The position numbers were made by a program, and so were the translations under genes. A stretch of DNA of 10,534 nt from Candidatus Cloacimonadota bacterium. Lineage in GTDB: Bacteria > Cloacimonadota > Cloacimonadia > Cloacimonadales > Cloacimonadaceae. Below are positions 1-7,101 of the stretch, in pieces. Below the pieces are notes generated by a model. That model did no database searches. It saw nothing but the letters and a program-made list of their open reading frames with translations, and was not told the DNA's origin. Location: assembly GCA_028681035.1 (NCBI GenBank), contig JAQUJJ010000123.1, forward strand, positions 1 through 10,534, read 5' to 3'. Position 1 is the stretch's first letter, and every line of letters starts with the position of its first letter.

Positions 1-455
1 ATGATGGTAATCGTTTCTACGTGATCCATGTCTGGATAAGGCAGACTGAGAATACTAAGTTCTTCAGATACTACTATGATGCCTATCAGGAGCTTGATAG
101 AACCTATAGAGTAAAAGCCAGAGCAGCCTGTGAAACCACTTACGGGCAAGCTCGTATCCTTGCCGACTTCGATCGGTGGGCTACTGATATCAATCTACCT
201 CCGATAAGCCACCGCATCAAGCGGATCGACAACAAGGATAACAAGAACCTGCGCATCGAGAGAACTGAGACCATCATTGAGACCGCCAAGATATTGTTTC
301 CCGATGGTCAGGACACGCCAACCCTAATCAGTCAGTTCCTCACTTATCCTGATGGCTATATCGATGGCTGTGATGCTCTGGCAGGATGCTTGGAACGTTT
401 CTCTGAATACGATATAGGCAGGAACAGAGTGAAAGTCCGGAGGTTCAGTTTCTGA
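1..455 (+). CDS. terL: Phage terminase large subunit, C-terminal nuclease part (5' end outside window)
   Basis: The frame is open from the left edge (first whole codon at base 3) to the TGA at 453-455, so this is the C-terminal part of a longer gene; a GTG at 21 is internal, not a real start. In tailed phages the large terminase subunit pumps DNA into the prohead with an N-terminal ATPase and cuts it with a C-terminal RNase H-like nuclease. Only the nuclease end is visible. It shows a strand reading DGNRFYVIHVW, an acidic second motif in AACETTYGQA (Glu codon 132-134), and the closing YPDGYIDGCDAL, where an Asp at 363-365 or 372-374 would be the last metal ligand. The ATPase motifs and first nuclease Asp lie upstream of the window. 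The stop overlaps the start of the minor head protein gene, a typical phage structural arrangement. Family assignment is by motif pattern and neighbour. Confidence 0.8.
   Translation, partial: DGNRFYVIHVWIRQTENTKFFRYYYDAYQELDRTYRVKARAACETTYGQARILADFDRWATDINLPPISHRIKRIDNKDNKNLRIERTETIIETAKILFPDGQDTPTLISQFLTYPDGYIDGCDALAGCLERFSEYDIGRNRVKVRRFSF
438..443 (+). promoter_or_regulatory. Ribosome binding site for the minor head protein gene
   Basis: CGGAGG lies inside the end of the terminase frame, 11 bases before the ATG at 455-457. The spacing is a little long, but the TGATG overlap of stop and start also supports translational coupling from the terminase gene. Confidence 0.55.
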
Positions 456-1330
456 TGAACTACTACGATAAGCTCATGCTGGAGTATTACCGGGTCCTGA
501 ACAATGCATGGAAGACCGAGATCAAGGATGCTACCCGGCTTGCCATCCAATTGCTAAGTGACATGCCCCGAGCAGAAAAGATCAACAAGAACGCCATAGA
601 TAAGCTTATGGGCATCATCAATACCCAGTTGGGAGATGACTTCGCAGCACTGGTCAATGAGCCCACCAAAGCGATAATAGACCGCTGTGTGCGGCTCGGA
701 CTCAGGGACACCCAAGTGCAAGCCCCCACCAAGACCAGCATCGGGCTCTGGGGCATCGAAGATCAGCATCTATCTTCTACCATCCAGAAACAGCAGTTGT
801 TCTGGATCGGGAACCACTTCGAAGCTGATGTCAGGCAGAACTTCGCAGATACACTATCCAAAGCTATCGAGCAAGGCTATACCAAAGAAATGCTTGCCGA
901 TACCCTCAAAGACCAGTTCAATGATTTCGCCAACCGCTCATCCCATTACTGGCAAGGACTGGCAGAGCATACAGCACTGCGAATCAGAGAATTCGGAAGA
1001 CTGCAAGGCTATAAGAAAGCCAAAGCCAGATACTACAAGCTCGTAGTGATCCTGGATGACCGCACCAGTGACATCTGCCGGGCTCTGGCAGCCCAAGACA
1101 AGGTCTATCCACTAAACGATGCAATAGAAGTGATGGATAATCTCAAGGCTCTGGATACCAAGTCCAATAGCCTGGATGATGCCAGAGACTATATCAAAGC
1201 TCTTGCACCTTGGATCAAGGACGATCAGATCGAATACGACTCAGAGATGAACCCGGTCGGTGTCTCCGGAGCACACACTCCGTTCCCACCGTTTCATTGG
1301 AAATGTAGGACGACAACGACACTATTGTGA
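455..1330 (+). CDS. Phage minor head protein, Mu gpF / SPP1 gp7 family
   Basis: This 291-residue protein resembles the phage head morphogenesis family (Mu gpF, SPP1 gp7), minor proteins carried in the prohead with the portal. The diagnostic region is C-terminal: LDDRTSDIC at about residues 200-208 and PPFHWKCR at 278-285, matching the family pattern of D-x-R-T-x-x-x-C followed by P-P-x-H-x-x-C-R. Between them lies a roughly 65-residue mostly charged insert. The first 190 residues are predicted helical from their pattern and carry no motif I recognise. The ATG at 455 overlaps the terminase stop. A portal gene normally sits next to this gene, but none is present here. The protein ends soon after the Cys-Arg motif, as family members often do, so it may be complete. 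Its last 9 bases overlap the end of the opposite-strand gene at 1322. No capsid gene follows. Confidence 0.83.
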   Translation: MNYYDKLMLEYYRVLNNAWKTEIKDATRLAIQLLSDMPRAEKINKNAIDKLMGIINTQLGDDFAALVNEPTKAIIDRCVRLGLRDTQVQAPTKTSIGLWGIEDQHLSSTIQKQQLFWIGNHFEADVRQNFADTLSKAIEQGYTKEMLADTLKDQFNDFANRSSHYWQGLAEHTALRIREFGRLQGYKKAKARYYKLVVILDDRTSDICRALAAQDKVYPLNDAIEVMDNLKALDTKSNSLDDARDYIKALAPWIKDDQIEYDSEMNPVGVSGAHTPFPPFHWKCRTTTTLL

Positions 1331-1353
1331 CGGTATCTGAATCGAGGTCGTCC
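1308..1353. repeat. Inverted repeat at the convergent gene junction
   Basis: GGACGAC at 1308-1314 and GTCGTCC at 1347-1353 are perfect 7-base inverted repeats with a 32-base loop spanning both stop codons (1322-1324 on the - strand, 1328-1330 on the + strand). There is no following T-run on either strand, so a standard intrinsic terminator is not supported. It may be chance, a weak bidirectional stop structure, or a junction scar. Confidence 0.3.
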
Positions 1354-3364
1354 GAAGATACTCCATTTCCGCGATTTGCCTAAATGACTTAACCTGCATC
1401 TTAACATGGAATTTGAATAGAATACTTAGAATGATGTAAACAATCCCCACACTTATTAGATAAAATGATGTTAAGTAAGCAAATACAAGGTTGATAACAC
1501 CCAACAACAACTCAGTTAAAACGGGTTTTTGGATAATGTACTTTCCTGATATCTGTATAAAGTGCTTTTTACGGAATTTGTCGATCTTCTCTTGGTTTTC
1601 TTTCTCAGCAAGATATCCCTTTAGCTCTTCATTTTTCTTCTGTGTACTCGCTTTTTCTTGTCTTTCTACCTCTAGTATCTGCTTAGTTCTCTCCAGTTCT
1701 TCTTCTGCATCTGTTTTTTGGCGAGTTGCTTCATTTAGGGATGTTTTTAACCCGGCATTTTCATCCTGATAAGGCTTAACTATCTTAGCATCATTTTTAG
1801 CTTTAAGCTCAGCCACTGTTTCATAAATACATGATGCATCATCTCCGCAAAGAACATAAGTGCTTGTTACATAATCAGGAAGAGTCATCATTAGTTTTGT
1901 TTCTTCGTCATTTAAGTAGTTTTTATTAGCATAAAGGGCAACCTTCTCGTTAAACAAATCCATGAACTTCGGGGTTGGAGATATTACGTTCAAGCAATCA
2001 GTAATTAGCCTTTGTTGATAGAATCTATCGATATTAGGTTTCTGCTGCACATTCCAGATAGTTGAAGATAAGTAGCTGTCTATAAAAATGGTGTTGACTA
2101 AGCTTATAGAGTCGTCATTTTCATCATGATACTCCTTAGTGGCCTTGTACAATCCCCAGTTTTTTGTCAGGAAAGCATGCGTGTAATCATTTATCCTTTG
2201 TGGGACAACCCCTTGCCGAAGGCACTGAACAGCAGAGATTGATTTTACATCAGTGATGATGGGTGCAGAATATCTCATAACATCAAAATATGCTTTATGT
2301 GAATTATCAGAATAAATATGCTTGATTATGTCTTCAAGTTGCCTTGCATCTATCATGTTATCGAAATCGTCTTTGTAGTTGACATCAACAACATCGAAAC
2401 CTAATTCATTTTCGATGAATTTCTTTGTATCATTAAGGAGTAGATGAAGCTGAGGGATGAGATGTCTATTGTTATTGAAGTATAAAGCAGCAGGAGTGGC
2501 TCTTTTCCAGTTGAAAGGTGATTCCTTCAGTTGTGAATTTGTTGTGTTTAGAATAGCCTGGATTTCAGTCACTACGTGGGAGAATACTTTTATTGAAGCA
2601 CCTGCTTTTACTAAGATATTAATCAATTCTTCGTACATGATTGTCTCAGCTTCATCAGATGCCTTGAGTAACGGAATCAGAATGGGAGTATCAACATACA
2701 AACAACAATTCTCAAGAATTTGCATATCAGATTCAAACAGATCCAGTTCCTTGTTTTCCTTAAGTCCAATAACACCGTTTAAGATTTTCCCAATAAACAT
2801 TTCTGAAATCAACAATAGTTCTTCATGTGTGCATTTAGTGATATATTGTGCTATAATCCTGCTTATCTCTGTCTCAGTATGCTCAATGATACCGTGTTGG
2901 GAATCAAAGTGCTTCAAAACAAGAATTGCATTATTCATCAGTAGATCAGACAAAGCCTCATCAATCTGCTCAATAGTATTATCGCAGTTATACTCTTTAA
3001 GTGCATAGGACTTGATCGCATCATAGAGCGTTTGGATATCTTTCTCTCTTCTATCGGAGCATAAACTTGGGTATGATCTTGAGAAAGCATCGTAATTCAG
3101 CTGATAAAAATCATCTGCTATAGTAAGTGAACCTGTATTATCTCTTCTAAGCAGATCAACAATATTGAGAATCGGTAAGTCAATTGAGTACTCGTCCTTA
3201 AAAGCTCCCTTCAGTTCAGGGATGCTTGTCTTATGCATAGATGCGTGGTATTTTCTATAAATGACCTTCATTACTAATGGTAAAAACAAGTCCGAAACTG
3301 TTAATGTGTAGTTTCTCCATAAATGACAAACCAGAGAATATCCCAAAGTTTGCTTGCTAATCAT
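1322..3364 (-). CDS. Probable PIN-like nuclease with coiled coil and C-terminal membrane hairpin
   Basis: This 680-residue protein has no name I recognise. An N-terminal helical region (about 1-220) is followed by a probable PIN-like nuclease core. CLYVDTPIL puts Asp225 at the end of a strand, VVTEIQAIL gives Glu267 on a helix, and ITDVKSISAVQCLR (Asp372) precedes AFLTKNWGLY (Thr400, Asn402), which resembles the last PIN motif with Asn in place of the usual Asp. About 105 residues separate Glu267 from Asp372, much more than in a minimal PIN domain. Residues 515-598 are rich in Glu, Lys and Gln and look like a coiled coil. Two hydrophobic segments (about 614-633 and 636-651) with a short turn would form a membrane hairpin. 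The ATG overlaps the hsdR stop by four bases (ATGA) behind a strong AAGGAG, so it is the last gene of the operon. A 60-base sample is 33% GC, lower than neighbouring genes. PIN proteins usually cut RNA; an RNase role here is inferred. Confidence 0.6.
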   Translation of the reverse strand: MISKQTLGYSLVCHLWRNYTLTVSDLFLPLVMKVIYRKYHASMHKTSIPELKGAFKDEYSIDLPILNIVDLLRRDNTGSLTIADDFYQLNYDAFSRSYPSLCSDRREKDIQTLYDAIKSYALKEYNCDNTIEQIDEALSDLLMNNAILVLKHFDSQHGIIEHTETEISRIIAQYITKCTHEELLLISEMFIGKILNGVIGLKENKELDLFESDMQILENCCLYVDTPILIPLLKASDEAETIMYEELINILVKAGASIKVFSHVVTEIQAILNTTNSQLKESPFNWKRATPAALYFNNNRHLIPQLHLLLNDTKKFIENELGFDVVDVNYKDDFDNMIDARQLEDIIKHIYSDNSHKAYFDVMRYSAPIITDVKSISAVQCLRQGVVPQRINDYTHAFLTKNWGLYKATKEYHDENDDSISLVNTIFIDSYLSSTIWNVQQKPNIDRFYQQRLITDCLNVISPTPKFMDLFNEKVALYANKNYLNDEETKLMMTLPDYVTSTYVLCGDDASCIYETVAELKAKNDAKIVKPYQDENAGLKTSLNEATRQKTDAEEELERTKQILEVERQEKASTQKKNEELKGYLAEKENQEKIDKFRKKHFIQISGKYIIQKPVLTELLLGVINLVFAYLTSFYLISVGIVYIILSILFKFHVKMQVKSFRQIAEMEYLRTTSIQIPSQ

Positions 3365-6321
3365 AAGTTCTCCTTGATATGTGTAAACCCTTGCTCAATG
3401 TATGTCACCCCAAACATCGTTTCTTGCAGCCACTTCTTAAATGACTGGTTATCACTATATTGTTTGAAAAGCTCTGTATGATCTGCGAGAAAGGATATAA
3501 TGATATCCTGCAAGGCCTTATCATGTTCAAAACGGGCATTCTGCCGATCGTTGTTTTTGATAGCATTTTGATATGCTTGGTTGCTACGTAGCTTTTCCGG
3601 AATCTCTTCGGTGATCAGCTTTCGTATCTTATCCTCGTCATTCCATTCGATATTGCCAAAGAGTTCATTGAATTGCTTCAGGATGTTGGAAAGGAAATCC
3701 AGCTCCGGCTCCGCTTTGCCCCCTCCGCCTTGTGGGTTAAAGGGCTGCAATTCGGCGTCTTCGTCATCCAGTTTCAGGCGTTGGGGTGTGAGCTTCTCCA
3801 CCCGATAGCTGTCCATATCAATGGCTTCCAAAATGCCTTGTGATAGGTCTTCATCCATCGGGGCGGGCAACTTGGGAATCAGAAAAGTGAGGAAGGTGGA
3901 AAGCTTCTCCCACTCGGCACTATTGAAGGGCAGGATCGCAGAAAGGTAGTTATAGGCTCTGGTAAAGGCTTTGGCTTTGCCTTTGAAATCCACCTGTTGA
4001 TCTTCATCCAGATCATCCGTGTAGATCTTCACGCAGCTATCCAATATTGGGTCCAGCCGGTCACGTTTGGCACCCTCATAGAAGAGCTGCATCAATTGAT
4101 CTATGTCGCTTTGAGTATATACCTGAGCACCATCCAAAGCGGCTTTGAGGTCATGCAGCTTATCAGGATCTGTTTCATCTGCCAGGATAGTAGTCTTGTA
4201 ATAATCCTGAAATGCTTTGTTGATAGTGTCCTGATCGTTTACGAAGTCCAGGATGAAAGTATCGTGTTTTTGGGGATGAGCTCTGTTCAGTCGAGAAAGA
4301 GTCTGAACGGCTTTGATGCCGGAAAGGGTTTTATCTACATACATAGTATGCAGTAGCGGCTCATCATATCCAGTTTGAAACTTATCTGCTACGATCAAGA
4401 AACGGTAAGGATCTTCTTTGAATCTCTCCGCTATCTTAGCACTTGGCAGCCCGTTCAGGCTGGCTTCGGTTACTTTCTGCTTATCCAGCAGATGCTCACC
4501 GGAAAATGCCACCAATGCTTTATATGGGCTTTTTCGCTCCAATAGATAGGCAGAAAATGCCAGAAAATAATCCATCGCTCGTCTGATCCCATTGGTGATC
4601 ACCATAGCTCTGGCTTTACCACCAATCTTGCCGCTACCGACCACGCTTTCATGGAAGTGGTCTATCATGATCTCAGCTTTTTGGCGAATGGCATGTTCAT
4701 TGCCTTCTACATATCGGCGCAGCTTCTTCTTCGCTTTCATGGCATCATATTGAGGATCATCGCCAATGGTCTTGGTTAGCTTGTAAAAGCTCAAGACGGG
4801 TGTATAGCTTGCCAATACGTCCAGGATAAAGCCTTCCTGGATAGCTTGTTTCATGGTGTAGCTATGGAAGGGACGATGGCGTATCTCATCTCCCATGGGC
4901 TCAGGCTCTCCAAATATCTCCAGAGTCTTGCCTTTGGGTGTGGCGGTGAAGGCAAAGTAATCCGCGTTCTTCAGCATCTTACGGCTTTGCATAATAGCGT
5001 TAATCTTATCCTGCAAATCCATCTCATCATATTCCTGCACCACTTCAGATAGGGCACTATGCATCTTAGCCGTGATCCTGCCCCCCTGGCTGGAGTGCGC
5101 TTCATCGATGAGGATGGCAAACTTATTACCACGGTGCTCATTGCCGATTTCCTTCAAGATAAAGGGGAACTTCTGTACAGTGCTGATGATGATCTTCTTG
5201 CCGGAGCTGATCATCTTGCGTAAACCTCCGGAATCCTCAGCGTGGCCTACAATGGAGCTTACCTGGGCAAATTGCTTCACTGTATCTCTGATCTGTTTAT
5301 CCAGAATGCGCCTGTCCGTAACCACGATGATGGAATCAAAGAGGGGCTTGCCCGCCCTTCTGAGATCAATCAATTGATGCGCCAGCCAAGCAATTGAATT
5401 ACTCTTGCCACTACCTGCACTATGCTGAATCAGATAACGTTTGCCCATTTCTTCAATATTCACATCGGTTAACAGCTTGTGCACTAGATCAAGCTGATGA
5501 TAACGAGGGAAGATTAGCTTTCGCTGCTTTCTACCCTTACTGTCTTTTTCTTCCACCAATTGAGCGTAGTTTTCGATGATATCGGATAAACCACCTTTGC
5601 AAAGAACCTCTTTCCAAAGATAGTCTGTGGCAATGCCATTGGGATTGGGGGGATTGCCTGCACCATCTTTGTAGCCTTTGTTGAAAGGCAAAAACCACGA
5701 GGCGTTGCCCTTTAGCTGAGTACACATCTTCACCTCGTGATCATCCACCGCAAAATGAACGAGGCAACGTCCAAAGTTAAAGATCGGCTCTTTGGGATCA
5801 CGGTCTCTTTTGTATTGCTGAACGGCATCATGTACTGTCTGCTTGGTGAGCTTGTTTTTCAGCTCAAAAGTAGCAATTGGCAAACCATTGATGAAGATAG
5901 CCAGATCAAGTGCCAAAGCAGTTTCTTCTCTACTATAGCGTAATTGTCTGGTAACGCTGAAGATATTCGACTCATACAATGCACGGGCTTTAGGGTTATC
6001 AACCGAAGCCTTGGCATAATAAATCTCAATATGATGGGGGCCATGTTTGATCCCGCTTCTTAGAACATCTACTATACCTCTTTTGACTATCTCGCTGTAG
6101 AGCCTGTGAAGGAGTTGCAAGCGTTTGGGCCCCGGCTCGGTTATATCCAATTGGGCATATACAATTGGCTGAGTGTTTTCCAGAAAGCGCATTAGCAAAG
6201 GCAGATCAAGCACATATTCCCGGTCAAAATCCTGCGGATCACCCTTTAGATAATGCGCTTCCTCCACCAGGGATTCTACGATTAAGCTTTCTAAGCCGTA
6301 TTCACTCGTATCAGTCGGCAT
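3361..6321 (-). CDS. hsdR: Type I restriction enzyme, restriction/translocation subunit HsdR
   Basis: HsdR joins two HsdM and one HsdS to form the type I enzyme, which pulls DNA past itself using ATP and cuts unmodified DNA far from the recognition site. The 986 residues hold all expected parts. The PD-(D/E)XK nuclease shows Asp139 in ALALDLAIF and Glu153/Lys155 in TFELKN. The SF2 motor shows Walker A HSAGSGKS (300-307), DEAH box IDEAHSS (405-411), TATP (459-462), a motif V-like VADKFQTGYDEP (644-655) and motif VI QTLSRLNRAH (673-682). A Gly run (865-868) separates the motor from a charged helical C-terminal domain that should dock on the methyltransferase. The length is normal for the family and there is no frameshift. 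The ATG at 6321 has GGAG five bases upstream. The gene follows the small nuclease gene after 24 bases and overlaps the PIN-like gene by four. It looks fully functional. Confidence 0.97.
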   Translation of the reverse strand: MPTDTSEYGLESLIVESLVEEAHYLKGDPQDFDREYVLDLPLLMRFLENTQPIVYAQLDITEPGPKRLQLLHRLYSEIVKRGIVDVLRSGIKHGPHHIEIYYAKASVDNPKARALYESNIFSVTRQLRYSREETALALDLAIFINGLPIATFELKNKLTKQTVHDAVQQYKRDRDPKEPIFNFGRCLVHFAVDDHEVKMCTQLKGNASWFLPFNKGYKDGAGNPPNPNGIATDYLWKEVLCKGGLSDIIENYAQLVEEKDSKGRKQRKLIFPRYHQLDLVHKLLTDVNIEEMGKRYLIQHSAGSGKSNSIAWLAHQLIDLRRAGKPLFDSIIVVTDRRILDKQIRDTVKQFAQVSSIVGHAEDSGGLRKMISSGKKIIISTVQKFPFILKEIGNEHRGNKFAILIDEAHSSQGGRITAKMHSALSEVVQEYDEMDLQDKINAIMQSRKMLKNADYFAFTATPKGKTLEIFGEPEPMGDEIRHRPFHSYTMKQAIQEGFILDVLASYTPVLSFYKLTKTIGDDPQYDAMKAKKKLRRYVEGNEHAIRQKAEIMIDHFHESVVGSGKIGGKARAMVITNGIRRAMDYFLAFSAYLLERKSPYKALVAFSGEHLLDKQKVTEASLNGLPSAKIAERFKEDPYRFLIVADKFQTGYDEPLLHTMYVDKTLSGIKAVQTLSRLNRAHPQKHDTFILDFVNDQDTINKAFQDYYKTTILADETDPDKLHDLKAALDGAQVYTQSDIDQLMQLFYEGAKRDRLDPILDSCVKIYTDDLDEDQQVDFKGKAKAFTRAYNYLSAILPFNSAEWEKLSTFLTFLIPKLPAPMDEDLSQGILEAIDMDSYRVEKLTPQRLKLDDEDAELQPFNPQGGGGKAEPELDFLSNILKQFNELFGNIEWNDEDKIRKLITEEIPEKLRSNQAYQNAIKNNDRQNARFEHDKALQDIIISFLADHTELFKQYSDNQSFKKWLQETMFGVTYIEQGFTHIKENL
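3370..3375 (-). promoter_or_regulatory. Strong ribosome binding site for the PIN-like gene
   Basis: On the - strand this reads AAGGAG, five bases before the ATG at 3364, and lies inside the last codons of hsdR. Together with the ATGA overlap it fixes the start codon and suggests efficient, coupled translation. Confidence 0.75.
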
Positions 6322-6326
6322 TCTAT

Positions 6327-6330
6327 CTCC
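6327..6330 (-). promoter_or_regulatory. Ribosome binding site for hsdR
   Basis: GGAG on the - strand lies five bases before the hsdR ATG at 6321, within the only real intergenic gap of the operon (6322-6345). That gap is too short to hold a convincing separate promoter, so hsdR probably depends on read-through from hsdM and hsdS. Confidence 0.65.
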
Positions 6331-6345
6331 AATTATACAAATTTT

Positions 6346-7101
6346 CTACAGCTGTCCTGTAGCAATAATCGGGAAAAACGAAGCATTCCCAACATTGATT
6401 GGTTTATTCCAAATACTGTATGGGATCACATGATTGAGATCATCCCTGAACAGGATGCTCCAATCTTCTTTAGTTCTGAGGATTGATCTGCTATTTGAGT
6501 TCATCTCTTCACAGTTTAGAAATCCCAAGTATATAAGTACCACCGGAATGCCTTCGGATGCGAGCTTCCAACTCCAGGCAAATCGATTGGAAAGCTGATA
6601 ATATGAATCCCAATTCAAACTGAAGCCCTCGTATATCCTGTTTAAGTTATCATTTGCATCAGTGATTGCACTGCTAATTGCTTGTTTGCTGTGTTCAGAT
6701 TTGACAGTCCATGGGTCATGATGGATCAATTCTTCCTTATAGGATTTTGCTTCGACCAGTATCAATCCCTTCTTACCATTTATTATGGCATCACAAGCAA
6801 AGTCCCAGTTTGGTGTCTGTCTGTTTGTATCTATATCTATATCCAACCACCACTTGATCAGCTTTTTACGGAGTGTTTCTTCCACCAGACCGTTTTTATC
6901 GCTGAATCGGTATTCACCGATTCCAACATCATCTTGAGGATAATACTTACACTCTTCTTCAAATTCTAAGATAAAATCACTGACTCCAGTTTTCCAAACG
7001 ATTTCTTGTAGCTTAACTTGCCTGATTTCTGGACTCATTCGGGAAAGCATCGAGCATCGAAGCCTGCTTCCCTTTAATTCTTTAATCTCGGACATACTCA
7101 T
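6346..7101 (-). CDS. Small PD-(D/E)XK-like nuclease between hsdS and hsdR
   Basis: This protein of 251 residues (249 if it starts at 7095) is of unknown exact function. Its centre reads TPNWDFACDAI, then GLILVEAKSYKEEL: Asp100 or Asp104 followed by Glu117-Ala-Lys119 on a strand is the signature of PD-(D/E)XK nuclease folds. A later FAWSWKLASEGIPVVLIYLGFL (from about 174) looks like a conserved core helix and strand. The same TPNWD...LVEAK pattern is familiar to me from uncharacterised bacterial proteins, but I cannot name the family. No DNA-binding or ATPase domain is visible, so it may act with a partner, perhaps the Hsd complex. Start choice: ATG at 7101 has AGAGGA only two bases away, while ATG at 7095 is eight bases from it and is the better start. 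The frame overlaps the end of hsdS by 20 bases (14 from the second start). The gene stops 24 bases before hsdR. Alternatively it is an inactive relative or a modulator of restriction. Confidence 0.68.
   Translation of the reverse strand: MSMSEIKELKGSRLRCSMLSRMSPEIRQVKLQEIVWKTGVSDFILEFEEECKYYPQDDVGIGEYRFSDKNGLVEETLRKKLIKWWLDIDIDTNRQTPNWDFACDAIINGKKGLILVEAKSYKEELIHHDPWTVKSEHSKQAISSAITDANDNLNRIYEGFSLNWDSYYQLSNRFAWSWKLASEGIPVVLIYLGFLNCEEMNSNSRSILRTKEDWSILFRDDLNHVIPYSIWNKPINVGNASFFPIIATGQL

Noticed and set aside
21..455. Complete small gene starting at the GTG at 21
   Set aside because: The frame stays open to the left edge, and the residues before the GTG continue the terminase nuclease strand, so this is a truncated larger gene.
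1308..1353. Intrinsic bidirectional terminator for the convergent genes
   Set aside because: The stem is only 7 bases with a 32-base loop and no T-run on either side, so it is listed only as an inverted repeat.
2457..3008. Open frame of 183 codons on the + strand
   Set aside because: It is antisense to the PIN-like gene, rich in Ser, Ile and Cys, and has no ribosome site or family pattern. It is best explained as a shadow of AT-rich coding sequence.
3997..4356. Open frame of 119 codons on the + strand
   Set aside because: It lies fully within hsdR on the opposite strand and has no supporting features.
5647..5652. G6 tract in hsdR, with similar six-base tracts at 5081-5086 (hsdR) and 9475-9480 (hsdM), considered as phase-variation sites
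   Set aside because: Phase-variable tracts are usually longer. The hsdM one simply encodes the Pro-Pro of the catalytic NPPY motif, and all frames are intact.
6322..6345. Separate promoter for hsdR in the gap after the small nuclease gene
   Set aside because: Only 24 bases are available, and they hold the ribosome binding site and no convincing -10/-35 pair.
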